From Fimousia sp036311565 (GTDB lineage: Bacteria; Bacillota; Clostridia; Lachnospirales; Lachnospiraceae): a DNA stretch of 51,180 bases. The position numbers and the translations under genes are program-made. The stretch spans positions 1-51,180 of the forward strand of contig JAXJPR010000030.1 in the NCBI GenBank assembly GCA_036311565.1. Reading direction: 5' to 3'. This document shows, in pieces, positions 8,111 to 16,255 of this stretch. Numbering within the stretch: position 1 is the first letter of the stretch; each line of letters begins with the position of its first letter. Below the pieces are notes generated by a model. That model did no database searches, was not told the DNA's origin, and saw nothing but the letters and a program-made list of their open reading frames with translations.

Positions 8111-9012
8111 TGAATTTATCCGTAAATATTGCAGGAGTGACCTGGAAAAATCCTGTTACCGTTGCATCAGGAACCTTTGGTTCCGGAGCAGAATACAGTG
8201 AATTTGTAGATTTGAGCAAATTAGGGGCAGTAACTACAAAAGGAGTTGCCAATATTCCATGGGAAGGAAATCCAACACCTAGAGTGGCAGAAACATATGG
8301 AGGCATGATCAATGCTATTGGATTACAAAATCCAGGGATTGACGTCTTTGTTAAGAGAGATATTCCATACTTAAAATCACAAAATGCAACAATTGTAGTG
8401 AATGTTTGTGGAAAAACAACGGAAGATTATGTAGAAGTTGTGGAACGCTTAGGTGATGAGCCGATTGATATGATGGAAATCAATGTATCCTGTCCAAATG
8501 TGAAAGAAGGTGGAATTGCTTTTGGACAAAATCCGGATGCATTATATGAAATTACAAAGGCAGTAAAAGCCAAAGCAAAACAGCCAATTATTATGAAATT
8601 AAGTCCGAACGTAACAGATATTACAGAAATGGCAAAAGCAGCGGAAGCTGGTGGAGCAGATGCAGTATCTTTAATTAATACATTAACAGGTATGAAAATT
8701 GATGTGGAACGTCAGGCATTTGTGCTGGCAAATAAAACTGGAGGGTTATCTGGTCCAGCAATCAAACCTGTGGCAGTGCGTATGGTATATCAGGTTGCCA
8801 ATGCTGTAAAAATTCCAGTGATCGGTATGGGAGGAATTCGTACAGCGGCTGACGCATTAGAATTTATTATGGCAGGAGCGACTGCTGTTTCTGTAGGAAC
8901 TGCAAATTTTGTAAATCCACAGACAACATTGGAAGTGATTGCAGGAATTGAAGATTATATGAAACGTCACAATGTAGAAGATATTAATGATTTAATCGGG
9001 ATTGTAAAATAA
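8110..9012 (+). CDS. pyrD: Dihydroorotate dehydrogenase B (NAD+), catalytic subunit
   Basis: FMN enzyme that oxidises dihydroorotate to orotate; with PyrK it uses NAD+. The 300-residue length is normal for the 1B class. The catalytic base Cys128 sits in INVSCPNVKEGG, as expected for class 1 (class 2 has Ser). The FMN phosphate-binding GMGGIRTAADALEFIMAGA block is near residues 239-257. AGGGAGGT precedes the start and the gene overlaps pyrK by one base. Confidence 0.95.
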   Translation: MNLSVNIAGVTWKNPVTVASGTFGSGAEYSEFVDLSKLGAVTTKGVANIPWEGNPTPRVAETYGGMINAIGLQNPGIDVFVKRDIPYLKSQNATIVVNVCGKTTEDYVEVVERLGDEPIDMMEINVSCPNVKEGGIAFGQNPDALYEITKAVKAKAKQPIIMKLSPNVTDITEMAKAAEAGGADAVSLINTLTGMKIDVERQAFVLANKTGGLSGPAIKPVAVRMVYQVANAVKIPVIGMGGIRTAADALEFIMAGATAVSVGTANFVNPQTTLEVIAGIEDYMKRHNVEDINDLIGIVK

Positions 9013-9046
9013 AAAGTCCACATTACGGATAAGAAGGAGAATAAAA

Positions 9047-9721
9047 ATGGAACAATATAAAAAAGAGTTTATTGAATTTATGATTGATTGTAATGTATTA
9101 AAATTTGGTGATTTTGTAACAAAAAGTGGAAGAAATACACCATTCTTTGTAAATACTGGATTTTACCGTACAGGGGCACAATTAAAGAAATTAGGAGAAT
9201 ATTATGCAACAGCAATCCATAATAAATTTGGATTAGATTTTGATGTATTATTTGGACCTGCTTACAAAGGAATCCCATTAAGTGTAGCAGCCACAATGTC
9301 AATTTCTGATATGTATGATACAGATATTCGTTACTGTGCAAACAGAAAAGAAGTAAAAGATCATGGTGATAAAGGAATCTTATTAGGAAGTCCAATCGAA
9401 GATGGTGATCGTGTTATCATTATTGAGGATGTTACAACAGCAGGTACTTCCATTCAGGAAACACTTCCAATTGTAAAAGCCCAGGGAGATGTAGATGTTT
9501 TAGGATTAGTCGTTTCTGTAGACCGTATGGAACGTGGGCAAGGAGAAAAGAGTGCTTTAGATGAAATCCATGAAAAATATGGATTAGAGACAACAGCAAT
9601 CGTAACAATGGCAGAAGTAGTAGAACATCTGTATAACAAACCATATAAAGGAAAAATTATCATCGATGATACATTAAAAGCAGCCATTGATGCATACTAT
9701 GAAAAATATGGTGTGAAATAA
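9047..9721 (+). CDS. pyrE: Orotate phosphoribosyltransferase
   Basis: Joins orotate and PRPP to give OMP, feeding PyrF. It is 224 residues long. The PRPP-binding motif VIIIEDVTTAGTS is near residues 124-136. The GPAYKGIPL block (about 70-78) and the NRKEVKDHG flexible loop are also typical. The start follows AAGGAGA. It is the last of the five pyr genes; a short membrane-protein gene follows 51 bases later before the next terminator. Confidence 0.95.
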   Translation: MEQYKKEFIEFMIDCNVLKFGDFVTKSGRNTPFFVNTGFYRTGAQLKKLGEYYATAIHNKFGLDFDVLFGPAYKGIPLSVAATMSISDMYDTDIRYCANRKEVKDHGDKGILLGSPIEDGDRVIIIEDVTTAGTSIQETLPIVKAQGDVDVLGLVVSVDRMERGQGEKSALDEIHEKYGLETTAIVTMAEVVEHLYNKPYKGKIIIDDTLKAAIDAYYEKYGVK

Positions 9722-9772
9722 TAATAGTCAGAAACAGGAAATTATAACTGTATGAAATAGCAGGAGGAAGCC

Positions 9773-9934
9773 ATGAACGACATGAATGAAAAATTATACA
9801 AAACATTAGGACGTGCAGGCGGGTTTGGAATTACCATTGGTATCATTGAAATCGTCATTGGAATTATTTTAGGGACTCTTACCATTATCAATGGAGCTAA
9901 ATTAATCAAAAGAAAATCTGATATTATGTTTTAA
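9773..9934 (+). CDS. Small single-span membrane protein, 53 residues
   Basis: A short gene easily missed by length cut-offs. AGGAGG at 9762-9767 stands five bases before ATG 9773, and the frame runs to TAA at 9932-9934. The product begins MNDMNEKLYKTLGRAGGFG, has one strongly hydrophobic Ile/Gly-rich segment at about residues 16-41, and ends with a Lys/Arg-rich tail (KLIKRKSD). A perfect hairpin follows at once. Its place right after pyrE suggests co-transcription. Function is unknown. Confidence 0.7.
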   Translation: MNDMNEKLYKTLGRAGGFGITIGIIEIVIGIILGTLTIINGAKLIKRKSDIMF

Positions 9935-9938
9935 GTAA

Positions 9939-9967
9939 GAAAACAGGCGTTTTTTTCGCCTGTTTTC
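9939..9967. terminator. Hairpin terminator after the 53-residue gene
   Basis: A perfect 11-bp stem, GAAAACAGGCG (9939-9949) with CGCCTGTTTTC (9957-9967), has a loop of seven T. There is no T-run beyond the stem, so the efficiency of termination is uncertain. Confidence 0.65.
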
Positions 9968-10011
9968 ATAGTTAAGAGATATTTTTTAACAAGAGCAGAA
10001 CAGGAGGGAAT

Positions 10012-10335
10012 ATGAGAAAGAGTTTTTTAGATGAAAAGTATCGTCCCACTGGAGAAAGTATTTTAAAAGAATCTAAGATTTCTGTATTTTGTGGAGTATT
10101 AGGATTACTGGTATATGGGATTCTGGTATGGATTTCCTTTAAAAATCAGGGAAATGCAGGAAAATATCTTGGATTTTTAGGATGGATGACTACATTGGCT
10201 GCAGGAATAGGAGAATATTTTGCATATTTAGCATTGCAGCAGCCGGGAGGAAAGATGAGTGTAAAGATTCTTGGACTTTTAGCCAACAGTATTTTAATTC
10301 TCATCTTATTCATTATGTTTATAATAGGATTTTAG
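10012..10335 (+). CDS. Small integral membrane protein of unknown function
   Basis: A 107-residue protein with a charged N-terminus (MRKSFLDEKYRPTGES) and three hydrophobic segments at about 25-44, 51-73 and 84-107. It may belong to one of the DUF families of Lachnospiraceae membrane proteins, but I cannot assign one firmly. AGGAGG precedes the start near 10001. Its stop at 10333-10335 touches the AGGAGG used by the next gene, so it is probably co-transcribed with the aminopeptidase-like gene. No enzymatic motif is seen. Confidence 0.8.
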   Translation: MRKSFLDEKYRPTGESILKESKISVFCGVLGLLVYGILVWISFKNQGNAGKYLGFLGWMTTLAAGIGEYFAYLALQQPGGKMSVKILGLLANSILILILFIMFIIGF

Positions 10336-10345
10336 GAGGATATCC

Positions 10346-12433
10346 ATGCAATATAGCGAAAAATTCAAAGAAGAAAATGAACAGATGAAAGAACGGTATG
10401 ATCTGACCATTCAGCGTATTCGTGAAATGAAAATGGAGCATACCGTTTCACAGCCATATCAGGATTATTTTCAAAAAATGGCGGATTTTCTTCTTCAAAT
10501 GAAAGATTTGTATGATCAGGCAGGTACCGAAGCTTTCTATAGCCGGTCATTGGATGAGTGCAGAAAGTTGAATGATTCTTTGTATCAGGATATACTGCCA
10601 GAAAACTATGAAAAAAGCTATGCGAATCCGGCATATGCAGTAAAAGTCATGGGAAAGACCTTTGGAAAGATATTAAGCTTTTTATATACGGAAATTCGAG
10701 GAGAGATTATTTTTGCTTACGAACAGCGCTTATTTGATATGACAATTATCAATGAGCTGTTTGTTGAAATTTATAATTTATTTGAACAAGAAAAAGTCAC
10801 ATACCGCCAGGTAAAAGAAGCTGTATATTGGTACATTAGTGACTATAGCGATGTAATGATGATGTATCGGATCCGGGAACAGTTAGATTTGGAACTTGAT
10901 TTTGCTACTTCCATTATTATGGATTCAGATCTTTTGGATCTTCGGTATTTATATCGCTATGGGGAATATATATCTGATAATGAAATTTTAACAGCCAAAT
11001 TTTTAAATACATGTTCCGAAGAAGAGATTGATGCCATGGCAGCTACTTATACAGAAGGTTACCGGGAAGGATTTTCCAATAATGGTATGGATATTTCTAA
11101 GAAAAAACTGGTAAATATTCGTTATTCTATCGGATTTGAACGAATCATACGGGCTGCAATCAAACAATTTCGATCTATGGGCTTAGAGCCAATTATTTAT
11201 CGCAGTGCGGTGCACAGTATTAATAAACGCCAGATGATAAAAATAGGATATATTTCTACTAGTCCAAATAAACAGTATGAATTTGACCATCGTTGTGACA
11301 GTGCCATCTATTTGGATAAGTCTCTGGTAACTAGAAAATTAGAGAATTTACGGGCGGCATATGAAGAATATGTGGCAGAAGCAAACGTATTTGGTGGACC
11401 AGCGTGTATGGAAATTTTTGGGGAATATCCGTTTGAGCCATTAAATAAACAGGAAGTCTATGGTTATAGTAAGGCACAGGAAGAATTAGAAGTACAGTAT
11501 CGTGGTCAGGCCAATCAGATTGTGAATGAATATATCAATCCAGAAGAAAGAAGTTTTACGATTATTGCTTATCCAATGCCGGAAATCGGAGAAGATTACG
11601 AAGAAATATTTAAGGAAATCGTAAAAGTAAATACGCTGGATAAGGAATTATATAAAAATATCCAGCAAAACCTTATTGATGCACTAGATCAGGCGAAAGA
11701 GGTCCATGTTATTGGAAGAGGAGAAAATCAGACAGATATTCTTGTCCAGATGCATTCACTTGCAAATCCCGAAAAAGAAACGAATTTTGAAAACTGTCTG
11801 GCAGATGTGAATATTCCAGTTGGAGAAGTGTTTACTTCGCCCAAACTGACAGGAACCAACGGAGTACTTCATGTCAGTGAAGTGTATTTAAATGAATTAA
11901 AATATAATGATCTCAAAATTACGTTTGAAGACGGTATGATTTCAGACTATACCTGTAAAAACTTTGAAACAGAAGAAGAAAATAAAAAATATATTAAAGA
12001 AAATGTATTGTATAACAGAGAAACACTTCCAATTGGCGAATTTGCTATTGGAACCAATACAACAGCATATGTTATGGCTCATCACTATAATATTGTGTAT
12101 AAACTTCCAATTCTAATTGTTGAGAAGATGGGACCACATTTTGCTGTGGGAGATACTTGTTATAGTTATTGTGAAGAGACGAAAGTGTATAATCCAGATG
12201 GAAAGGAAATTGTAGCAAAGGATAATGAACGTTCGATCTTAAGAAAAGAAGAGATAAGTCAGGCTTATTTTCATTGTCATACAGATATTACCATTCCATA
12301 TGAAGAAATTGGGAGTATTACAGCAATAAAAGAAGATGGAAGTGAGATTCCAATTATCAGTGATGGAAGATTTGTCCTGTCTGGAACAGAAGCCCTAAAT
12401 CAACCTTTTCTTGACGAAATGGAAAAGAATTAG
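10346..12433 (+). CDS. Aminopeptidase-like metalloprotein of the M29 family with a long N-terminal extension
   Basis: A 695-residue cytosolic protein. The C-terminal half carries the metal-site pattern of M29 (AmpS/aminopeptidase T) peptidases: Glu494 in GEVFTSP, Glu565 in IGEFAIGTNT, His598 in EKMGPHFAVG, and His645 with Asp647 in HCHTD. Canonical M29 enzymes are about 370-410 residues. Here about 300 extra N-terminal residues of mostly helical character have no motif I recognise. The start ATG 10346 follows AGGAGG at 10335-10340. The expected role is removal of N-terminal residues from peptides with two metal ions. Whether the N-terminal part restricts substrates or binds a partner is unknown. 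It lies between the pyr and pur genes with the 107-residue membrane protein just upstream. Confidence 0.75.
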   Translation: MQYSEKFKEENEQMKERYDLTIQRIREMKMEHTVSQPYQDYFQKMADFLLQMKDLYDQAGTEAFYSRSLDECRKLNDSLYQDILPENYEKSYANPAYAVKVMGKTFGKILSFLYTEIRGEIIFAYEQRLFDMTIINELFVEIYNLFEQEKVTYRQVKEAVYWYISDYSDVMMMYRIREQLDLELDFATSIIMDSDLLDLRYLYRYGEYISDNEILTAKFLNTCSEEEIDAMAATYTEGYREGFSNNGMDISKKKLVNIRYSIGFERIIRAAIKQFRSMGLEPIIYRSAVHSINKRQMIKIGYISTSPNKQYEFDHRCDSAIYLDKSLVTRKLENLRAAYEEYVAEANVFGGPACMEIFGEYPFEPLNKQEVYGYSKAQEELEVQYRGQANQIVNEYINPEERSFTIIAYPMPEIGEDYEEIFKEIVKVNTLDKELYKNIQQNLIDALDQAKEVHVIGRGENQTDILVQMHSLANPEKETNFENCLADVNIPVGEVFTSPKLTGTNGVLHVSEVYLNELKYNDLKITFEDGMISDYTCKNFETEEENKKYIKENVLYNRETLPIGEFAIGTNTTAYVMAHHYNIVYKLPILIVEKMGPHFAVGDTCYSYCEETKVYNPDGKEIVAKDNERSILRKEEISQAYFHCHTDITIPYEEIGSITAIKEDGSEIPIISDGRFVLSGTEALNQPFLDEMEKN

Positions 12434-12495
12434 TAGAATGGTTTGGAAATAGTTAGTATCTTAATAAAAGTTTATAAAAGAAAAGGAGAAAATCA

Positions 12496-12999
12496 ATGAC
12501 AAAAGTTGGTATTGTTATGGGAAGTGACTCTGATATGCCTATTATGAGTCAGGCAGCAGCCGTATTAGAGAAGTTCGGAATTGATTTCGAGATGACGATT
12601 ATATCTGCTCACAGAGAACCTGACATCTTTTTTGAATGGGCAAAAGGTGCAGAAGAAAGAGGGATTAAAGTCATCATCGCTGGTGCAGGAAAAGCAGCAC
12701 ATCTTCCAGGCATGTGTGCAGCATTATTTAAGATGCCAGTTATCGGAATTCCAATGAAAACATCTGATTTAGGTGGAGTGGATTCTCTTTATTCTATCGT
12801 ACAGATGCCTTCAGGAGTACCAGTTGCAACAGTTGCAATCAATGGTGGTAAGAATGCAGGAATTCTGGCAGCGCAGATTTTAGCTACTTCTGATAATGAA
12901 CTGCTTGCAAAAATCAAAAATTTTGCACAGGATATGAAAGAAGAAGTAGTAAAAAAAGCAGAAAAATTAGATCAGGTAGGGTATAAAGACTACCGTTAA
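12496..12999 (+). CDS. purE: N5-carboxyaminoimidazole ribonucleotide mutase
   Basis: Converts N5-CAIR to CAIR in de novo purine synthesis. It is 167 residues long, typical of class I PurE. The GSDSDMPIM motif is at residues 9-17, the SAHREPD motif near 39-45 and the GAGKAAHLPGM block near 61-71. AAAAGGAGAA precedes the start. It leads a purE-M-N-D set. purK, purC, purF, purL and purH are not in the window. I found no purine riboswitch in the 62 bases upstream. Confidence 0.95.
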   Translation: MTKVGIVMGSDSDMPIMSQAAAVLEKFGIDFEMTIISAHREPDIFFEWAKGAEERGIKVIIAGAGKAAHLPGMCAALFKMPVIGIPMKTSDLGGVDSLYSIVQMPSGVPVATVAINGGKNAGILAAQILATSDNELLAKIKNFAQDMKEEVVKKAEKLDQVGYKDYR

Positions 13000-13087
13000 A
13001 AAATCAAAGAATAGGATGCGCAAAAGCGTATGAAAATTACACACAAAACAAATTTATTTTAACCCAGTTTATTAGGAGGATTAAAAC

Positions 13088-14113
13088 ATGGATTATAAAA
13101 AAGCCGGAGTAGATATTGAAGCAGGGTACAAATCAGTAGAATTAATGAAAAAACACGTACAGGCTACAATGCGCCCAGAAGTTTTAGGAAATATCGGTGG
13201 ATTTGCAGGTGCATTTGACCTTGCTGGCATCAAAAACATGGAAGAGCCTGTATTATTATCAGGTACAGACGGCTGTGGTACAAAAGTAAAGCTGGCATTT
13301 ATTATGGATAAACATGATACAATTGGTATTGATGCGGTCGCTATGTGTGTCAATGATATTGCATGTTCTGGTGGAGAACCTTTATTCTTCCTGGATTATA
13401 TTGCATGTGGAAAAAACTATCCTGAAAAGATTGCTTCTATCGTTAGTGGTGTTGCACAGGGATGTTTACAGTCAGATGCAGCGCTTGTTGGTGGAGAGAC
13501 AGCAGAACATCCAGGTTTAATGCCGGAAGATGAATACGATCTGGCAGGATTTGCAGTTGGTGTGGTAGACCGTAAAGATATGATTACTGGCGAAAACATC
13601 AAAGATGGAGATGTGATTGTAGGAATTGCATCCAGTGGTGTACACAGTAATGGATTTTCTCTTGTAAGAAAAGTATTTAAAATGACAGAAGAATCTTTAA
13701 ATACATATTATGATGAATTAGGAAAAACATTAGGAGAAGCTTTACTTGAACCTACAAGAATTTATGTAAAAGGTTTAAAAGCTGTTAAGAATGCAGGGGT
13801 TACAGTAAAAGGCTGTAGCCATATTACTGGTGGTGGATTTTATGAAAATATTCCAAGAATGCTTCCAGAAGGAGTTCATGCAGTAATCCAGAAAGACTCA
13901 TATGAAGTACCTGCAATCTTTAAATTATTAGCAAAAGAAGGCAACATTGCAGAAGAAATGATGTACAACACCTATAATATGGGGATTGGAATGATGGTAG
14001 TCGTAGATCCTGCAGATGTTGAAAAAACAATAAAAGCATTTGAATCAACAGGTGATAAAGCATGTGTGGTTGGTGAAATCAAAGCTGGCGAAAAAGGAGT
14101 TACATTATGCTAA
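13088..14113 (+). CDS. purM: Phosphoribosylformylglycinamidine cyclo-ligase
   Basis: Forms AIR from FGAM using ATP. The 341-residue length is standard. The N-terminal block MDYKKAGVDIEAGYKSVELMK, the GTDGCGTKVKLA ATP-site block near residues 59-70 and the HITGGGFYENIPRMLP motif near 249-264 mark the family. TTAGGAGG at 13073-13080 precedes the start. The 88-base gap after purE has only a weak ATGCGC/GCGTAT hairpin. Its end overlaps purN by seven bases. Confidence 0.95.
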   Translation: MDYKKAGVDIEAGYKSVELMKKHVQATMRPEVLGNIGGFAGAFDLAGIKNMEEPVLLSGTDGCGTKVKLAFIMDKHDTIGIDAVAMCVNDIACSGGEPLFFLDYIACGKNYPEKIASIVSGVAQGCLQSDAALVGGETAEHPGLMPEDEYDLAGFAVGVVDRKDMITGENIKDGDVIVGIASSGVHSNGFSLVRKVFKMTEESLNTYYDELGKTLGEALLEPTRIYVKGLKAVKNAGVTVKGCSHITGGGFYENIPRMLPEGVHAVIQKDSYEVPAIFKLLAKEGNIAEEMMYNTYNMGIGMMVVVDPADVEKTIKAFESTGDKACVVGEIKAGEKGVTLC

Positions 14114-14733
14114 GATTGGCAGTTTTAGTTTCAGGAGGAGGAACGAATCTTCAGGCAGTCATAGATGCTATCGATTGTGGTACGATTACCAATGCTCAGA
14201 TTGACGTGGTAATTAGTAATAATAAAAATGCGTTTGCATTAGAACGTGCAAAAAAGCATGGAATCGAAGCGAAAGCAATCTCGCCCAAGGATTTTGATAC
14301 AAGAGCTGATTTTAATGAAGCGTTATATCAGGAACTGGTGTCTAGAGAAATTGATTTAATCGTATTAGCTGGATGTCTGGTCGTAATTCCGGAAAAAATT
14401 ATTCATGCATTTGAAAACCGCATTATTAATATTCATCCATCCTTGATTCCATCTTTTTGTGGAACCGGATATTATGGTTTGAAGGTGCATGAAAAAGCGT
14501 TAGAGCGCGGGGTAAAAGTATCTGGAGCAACGGTTCATTTCGTTGATGCTGGAACGGATACTGGCCCAATTATTGATCAGAAAGCGGTTTCTATTGAAGA
14601 ACATGATACACCGGAAATTTTACAGAGACGAATTATGGAACAAGCAGAGTGGGTCATTATGCCAAAAGCCATTGATGATATTGCCAATGGAAGAATTAAA
14701 GTTGTAGATGGAAAAGTAATAAGATCCTGTTAA
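14107..14733 (+). CDS. purN: Phosphoribosylglycinamide formyltransferase, folate-dependent
   Basis: Transfers a formyl group from 10-formyl-tetrahydrofolate to GAR. It is 208 residues long. The N-terminal VLVSGGGTNLQA motif binds the phosphoribosyl group. The catalytic IINIHPSLIPSFCGTGYYG block near residues 108-126 includes the essential His. A late HFVDAGTDTGPII block is also present. The start lies inside the end of purM, with AAGGAG at about 14094, so translation is coupled. Confidence 0.95.
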   Translation: MLRLAVLVSGGGTNLQAVIDAIDCGTITNAQIDVVISNNKNAFALERAKKHGIEAKAISPKDFDTRADFNEALYQELVSREIDLIVLAGCLVVIPEKIIHAFENRIINIHPSLIPSFCGTGYYGLKVHEKALERGVKVSGATVHFVDAGTDTGPIIDQKAVSIEEHDTPEILQRRIMEQAEWVIMPKAIDDIANGRIKVVDGKVIRSC

Positions 14734-14776
14734 TGAAAATGAAAATTTGCAAGATGGCAGCAGAAAGGAAAAATAA

Positions 14777-16048
14777 ATGAAAGTATTAATCGTAGGAAGT
14801 GGCGGAAGAGAACATGCTATCGCATGGGCAGTTGCAAAGAACCATAAAGTAGATAAAATTTATTGCGCACCAGGAAATGCAGGAATTTCAGAATATGCAG
14901 AATGTGTGGCAATTGGTGCAATGGAATTTGATAAATTGGCACAGTTTGCAAAAAAAAATCAGATTGATTTAACGGTTATTGGTATGGATGATCCTTTAGT
15001 AGGCGGTGTGGTAGATATATTTGAAAAAGAAGGTCTTCGTGTATTTGGACCAAGAGCCAATGCGGCCATTATCGAAGGATCAAAAGCATTCTCAAAAGAT
15101 TTAATGAAAAAATATAACATTCCAACAGCTGCATATGAAAAATTTACTTCTCCAGAAGCAGCACTAGAATATTTAGAAACAGCAAAAATGCCAATCGTAT
15201 TAAAAGCAGATGGATTAGCTCTTGGTAAAGGGGTATTGATTTGTAATACATTAGAAGAAGCAAAAGAGGGCGTACAGACCTTAATGCTGGACAAGCAGTT
15301 CGGTTCTGCTGGTGATACCATCGTCATTGAAGAATTCATGACTGGACGTGAAGTGTCTGTATTGGCATTTTGTGATGGAAAAACAGTAAAATGCATGACT
15401 TCTGCGCAAGATCATAAACGTGCAAAAGATGGAGATCAGGGATTAAATACTGGTGGTATGGGAACATTTTCTCCAAGCCCATTTTATACAAAAGAAGTAC
15501 AGGAGTTTTGTGAAAAATATGTATATCAGCCAACTATCGATGCGATGGCAAAAGAAGGCCGTCCATTTACAGGAATATTGTTTACAGGATTAATGCTGAC
15601 AGAAGATGGACCAAAAGTATTAGAATATAATGCCCGCTTTGGCGATCCTGAAGCACAGGTAGTACTTCCACGTATGAAGAACGATATTGTAGAAGTATTT
15701 GAAGCATGTGTTGATGGAAGATTAGATGAGATTGAATTGGAATTTGAAGACAATGCAGCTGTATGCGTGGTATTGGCATCTGATGGTTATCCAGAAAAAT
15801 ACGATAAAGGATTTGAAATCACAGGAATTGAAGAAGTAAATGCAAAAAAAGGATATCATGTATATCACGCAGGAACAAAATTCCAGGATGGTAAATTAGT
15901 AACCAATGGTGGTCGTGTTCTTGGTGTTACAGCGAAAGGAAAAGATTTAGTCGAAGCAAGAGCCAATGCATATGCCGCAACAGATTTGATTTCTTTTGCC
16001 AACAAATATAAGAGAAATGATATCGGAAAAGCCATTGATGAGGCTTAG
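14777..16048 (+). CDS. purD: Phosphoribosylamine--glycine ligase
   Basis: ATP-grasp enzyme that joins phosphoribosylamine and glycine to give GAR. The 423-residue length is standard. The start block MKVLIVGSGGREHAIAWA, the ATP-binding IVLKADGLALGKGVLIC near residues 140-156, and the signature RFGDPEAQ with flanking EYNA near 287 are all seen. It ends the pur block and is followed by a terminator. Confidence 0.96.
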   Translation: MKVLIVGSGGREHAIAWAVAKNHKVDKIYCAPGNAGISEYAECVAIGAMEFDKLAQFAKKNQIDLTVIGMDDPLVGGVVDIFEKEGLRVFGPRANAAIIEGSKAFSKDLMKKYNIPTAAYEKFTSPEAALEYLETAKMPIVLKADGLALGKGVLICNTLEEAKEGVQTLMLDKQFGSAGDTIVIEEFMTGREVSVLAFCDGKTVKCMTSAQDHKRAKDGDQGLNTGGMGTFSPSPFYTKEVQEFCEKYVYQPTIDAMAKEGRPFTGILFTGLMLTEDGPKVLEYNARFGDPEAQVVLPRMKNDIVEVFEACVDGRLDEIELEFEDNAAVCVVLASDGYPEKYDKGFEITGIEEVNAKKGYHVYHAGTKFQDGKLVTNGGRVLGVTAKGKDLVEARANAYAATDLISFANKYKRNDIGKAIDEA

Positions 16049-16077
16049 GAAGAAAAAAGAATAAAAAATATGAATTG

Positions 16078-16112
16078 CAGGGATACTAAAAGAAAAGGTA
16101 TCCCTGTTTTTA
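16078..16112 (+). terminator. Intrinsic terminator after purD
   Basis: CAGGGATAC (16078-16086) pairs perfectly with GTATCCCTG (16098-16106), followed by TTTTTA. Confidence 0.9.
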
Positions 16113-16156
16113 TTTTCAATTTTTTAGTAATGAAAGAGGGAATAAATGAATAATTA

Positions 16157-16196
16157 TTTCACAAATGTTAAGAAAGTGTGAAAATGGGTTTATAAT
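16157..16196 (+). promoter_or_regulatory. Promoter with overlapping inverted repeat, possible operator
   Basis: TTAAGA (16168-16173) and a perfect TATAAT (16191-16196) are 17 bases apart. An inverted repeat TTTCACA (16157-16163) and TGTGAAA (16177-16183) brackets the -35 box. This would suit a dimeric DNA-binding regulator; the regulator is unknown. Confidence 0.5.
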
Positions 16197-16255
16197 TTTT
16201 TGCCATTCATGTTAGTATTATATTGAATAAAAAACAACGGAAAGGGCAATGAAGA

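Noticed and set aside
12434..12495. Purine riboswitch before purE
   Set aside because: The gap is only 62 bases, with no conserved purine-aptamer pattern.
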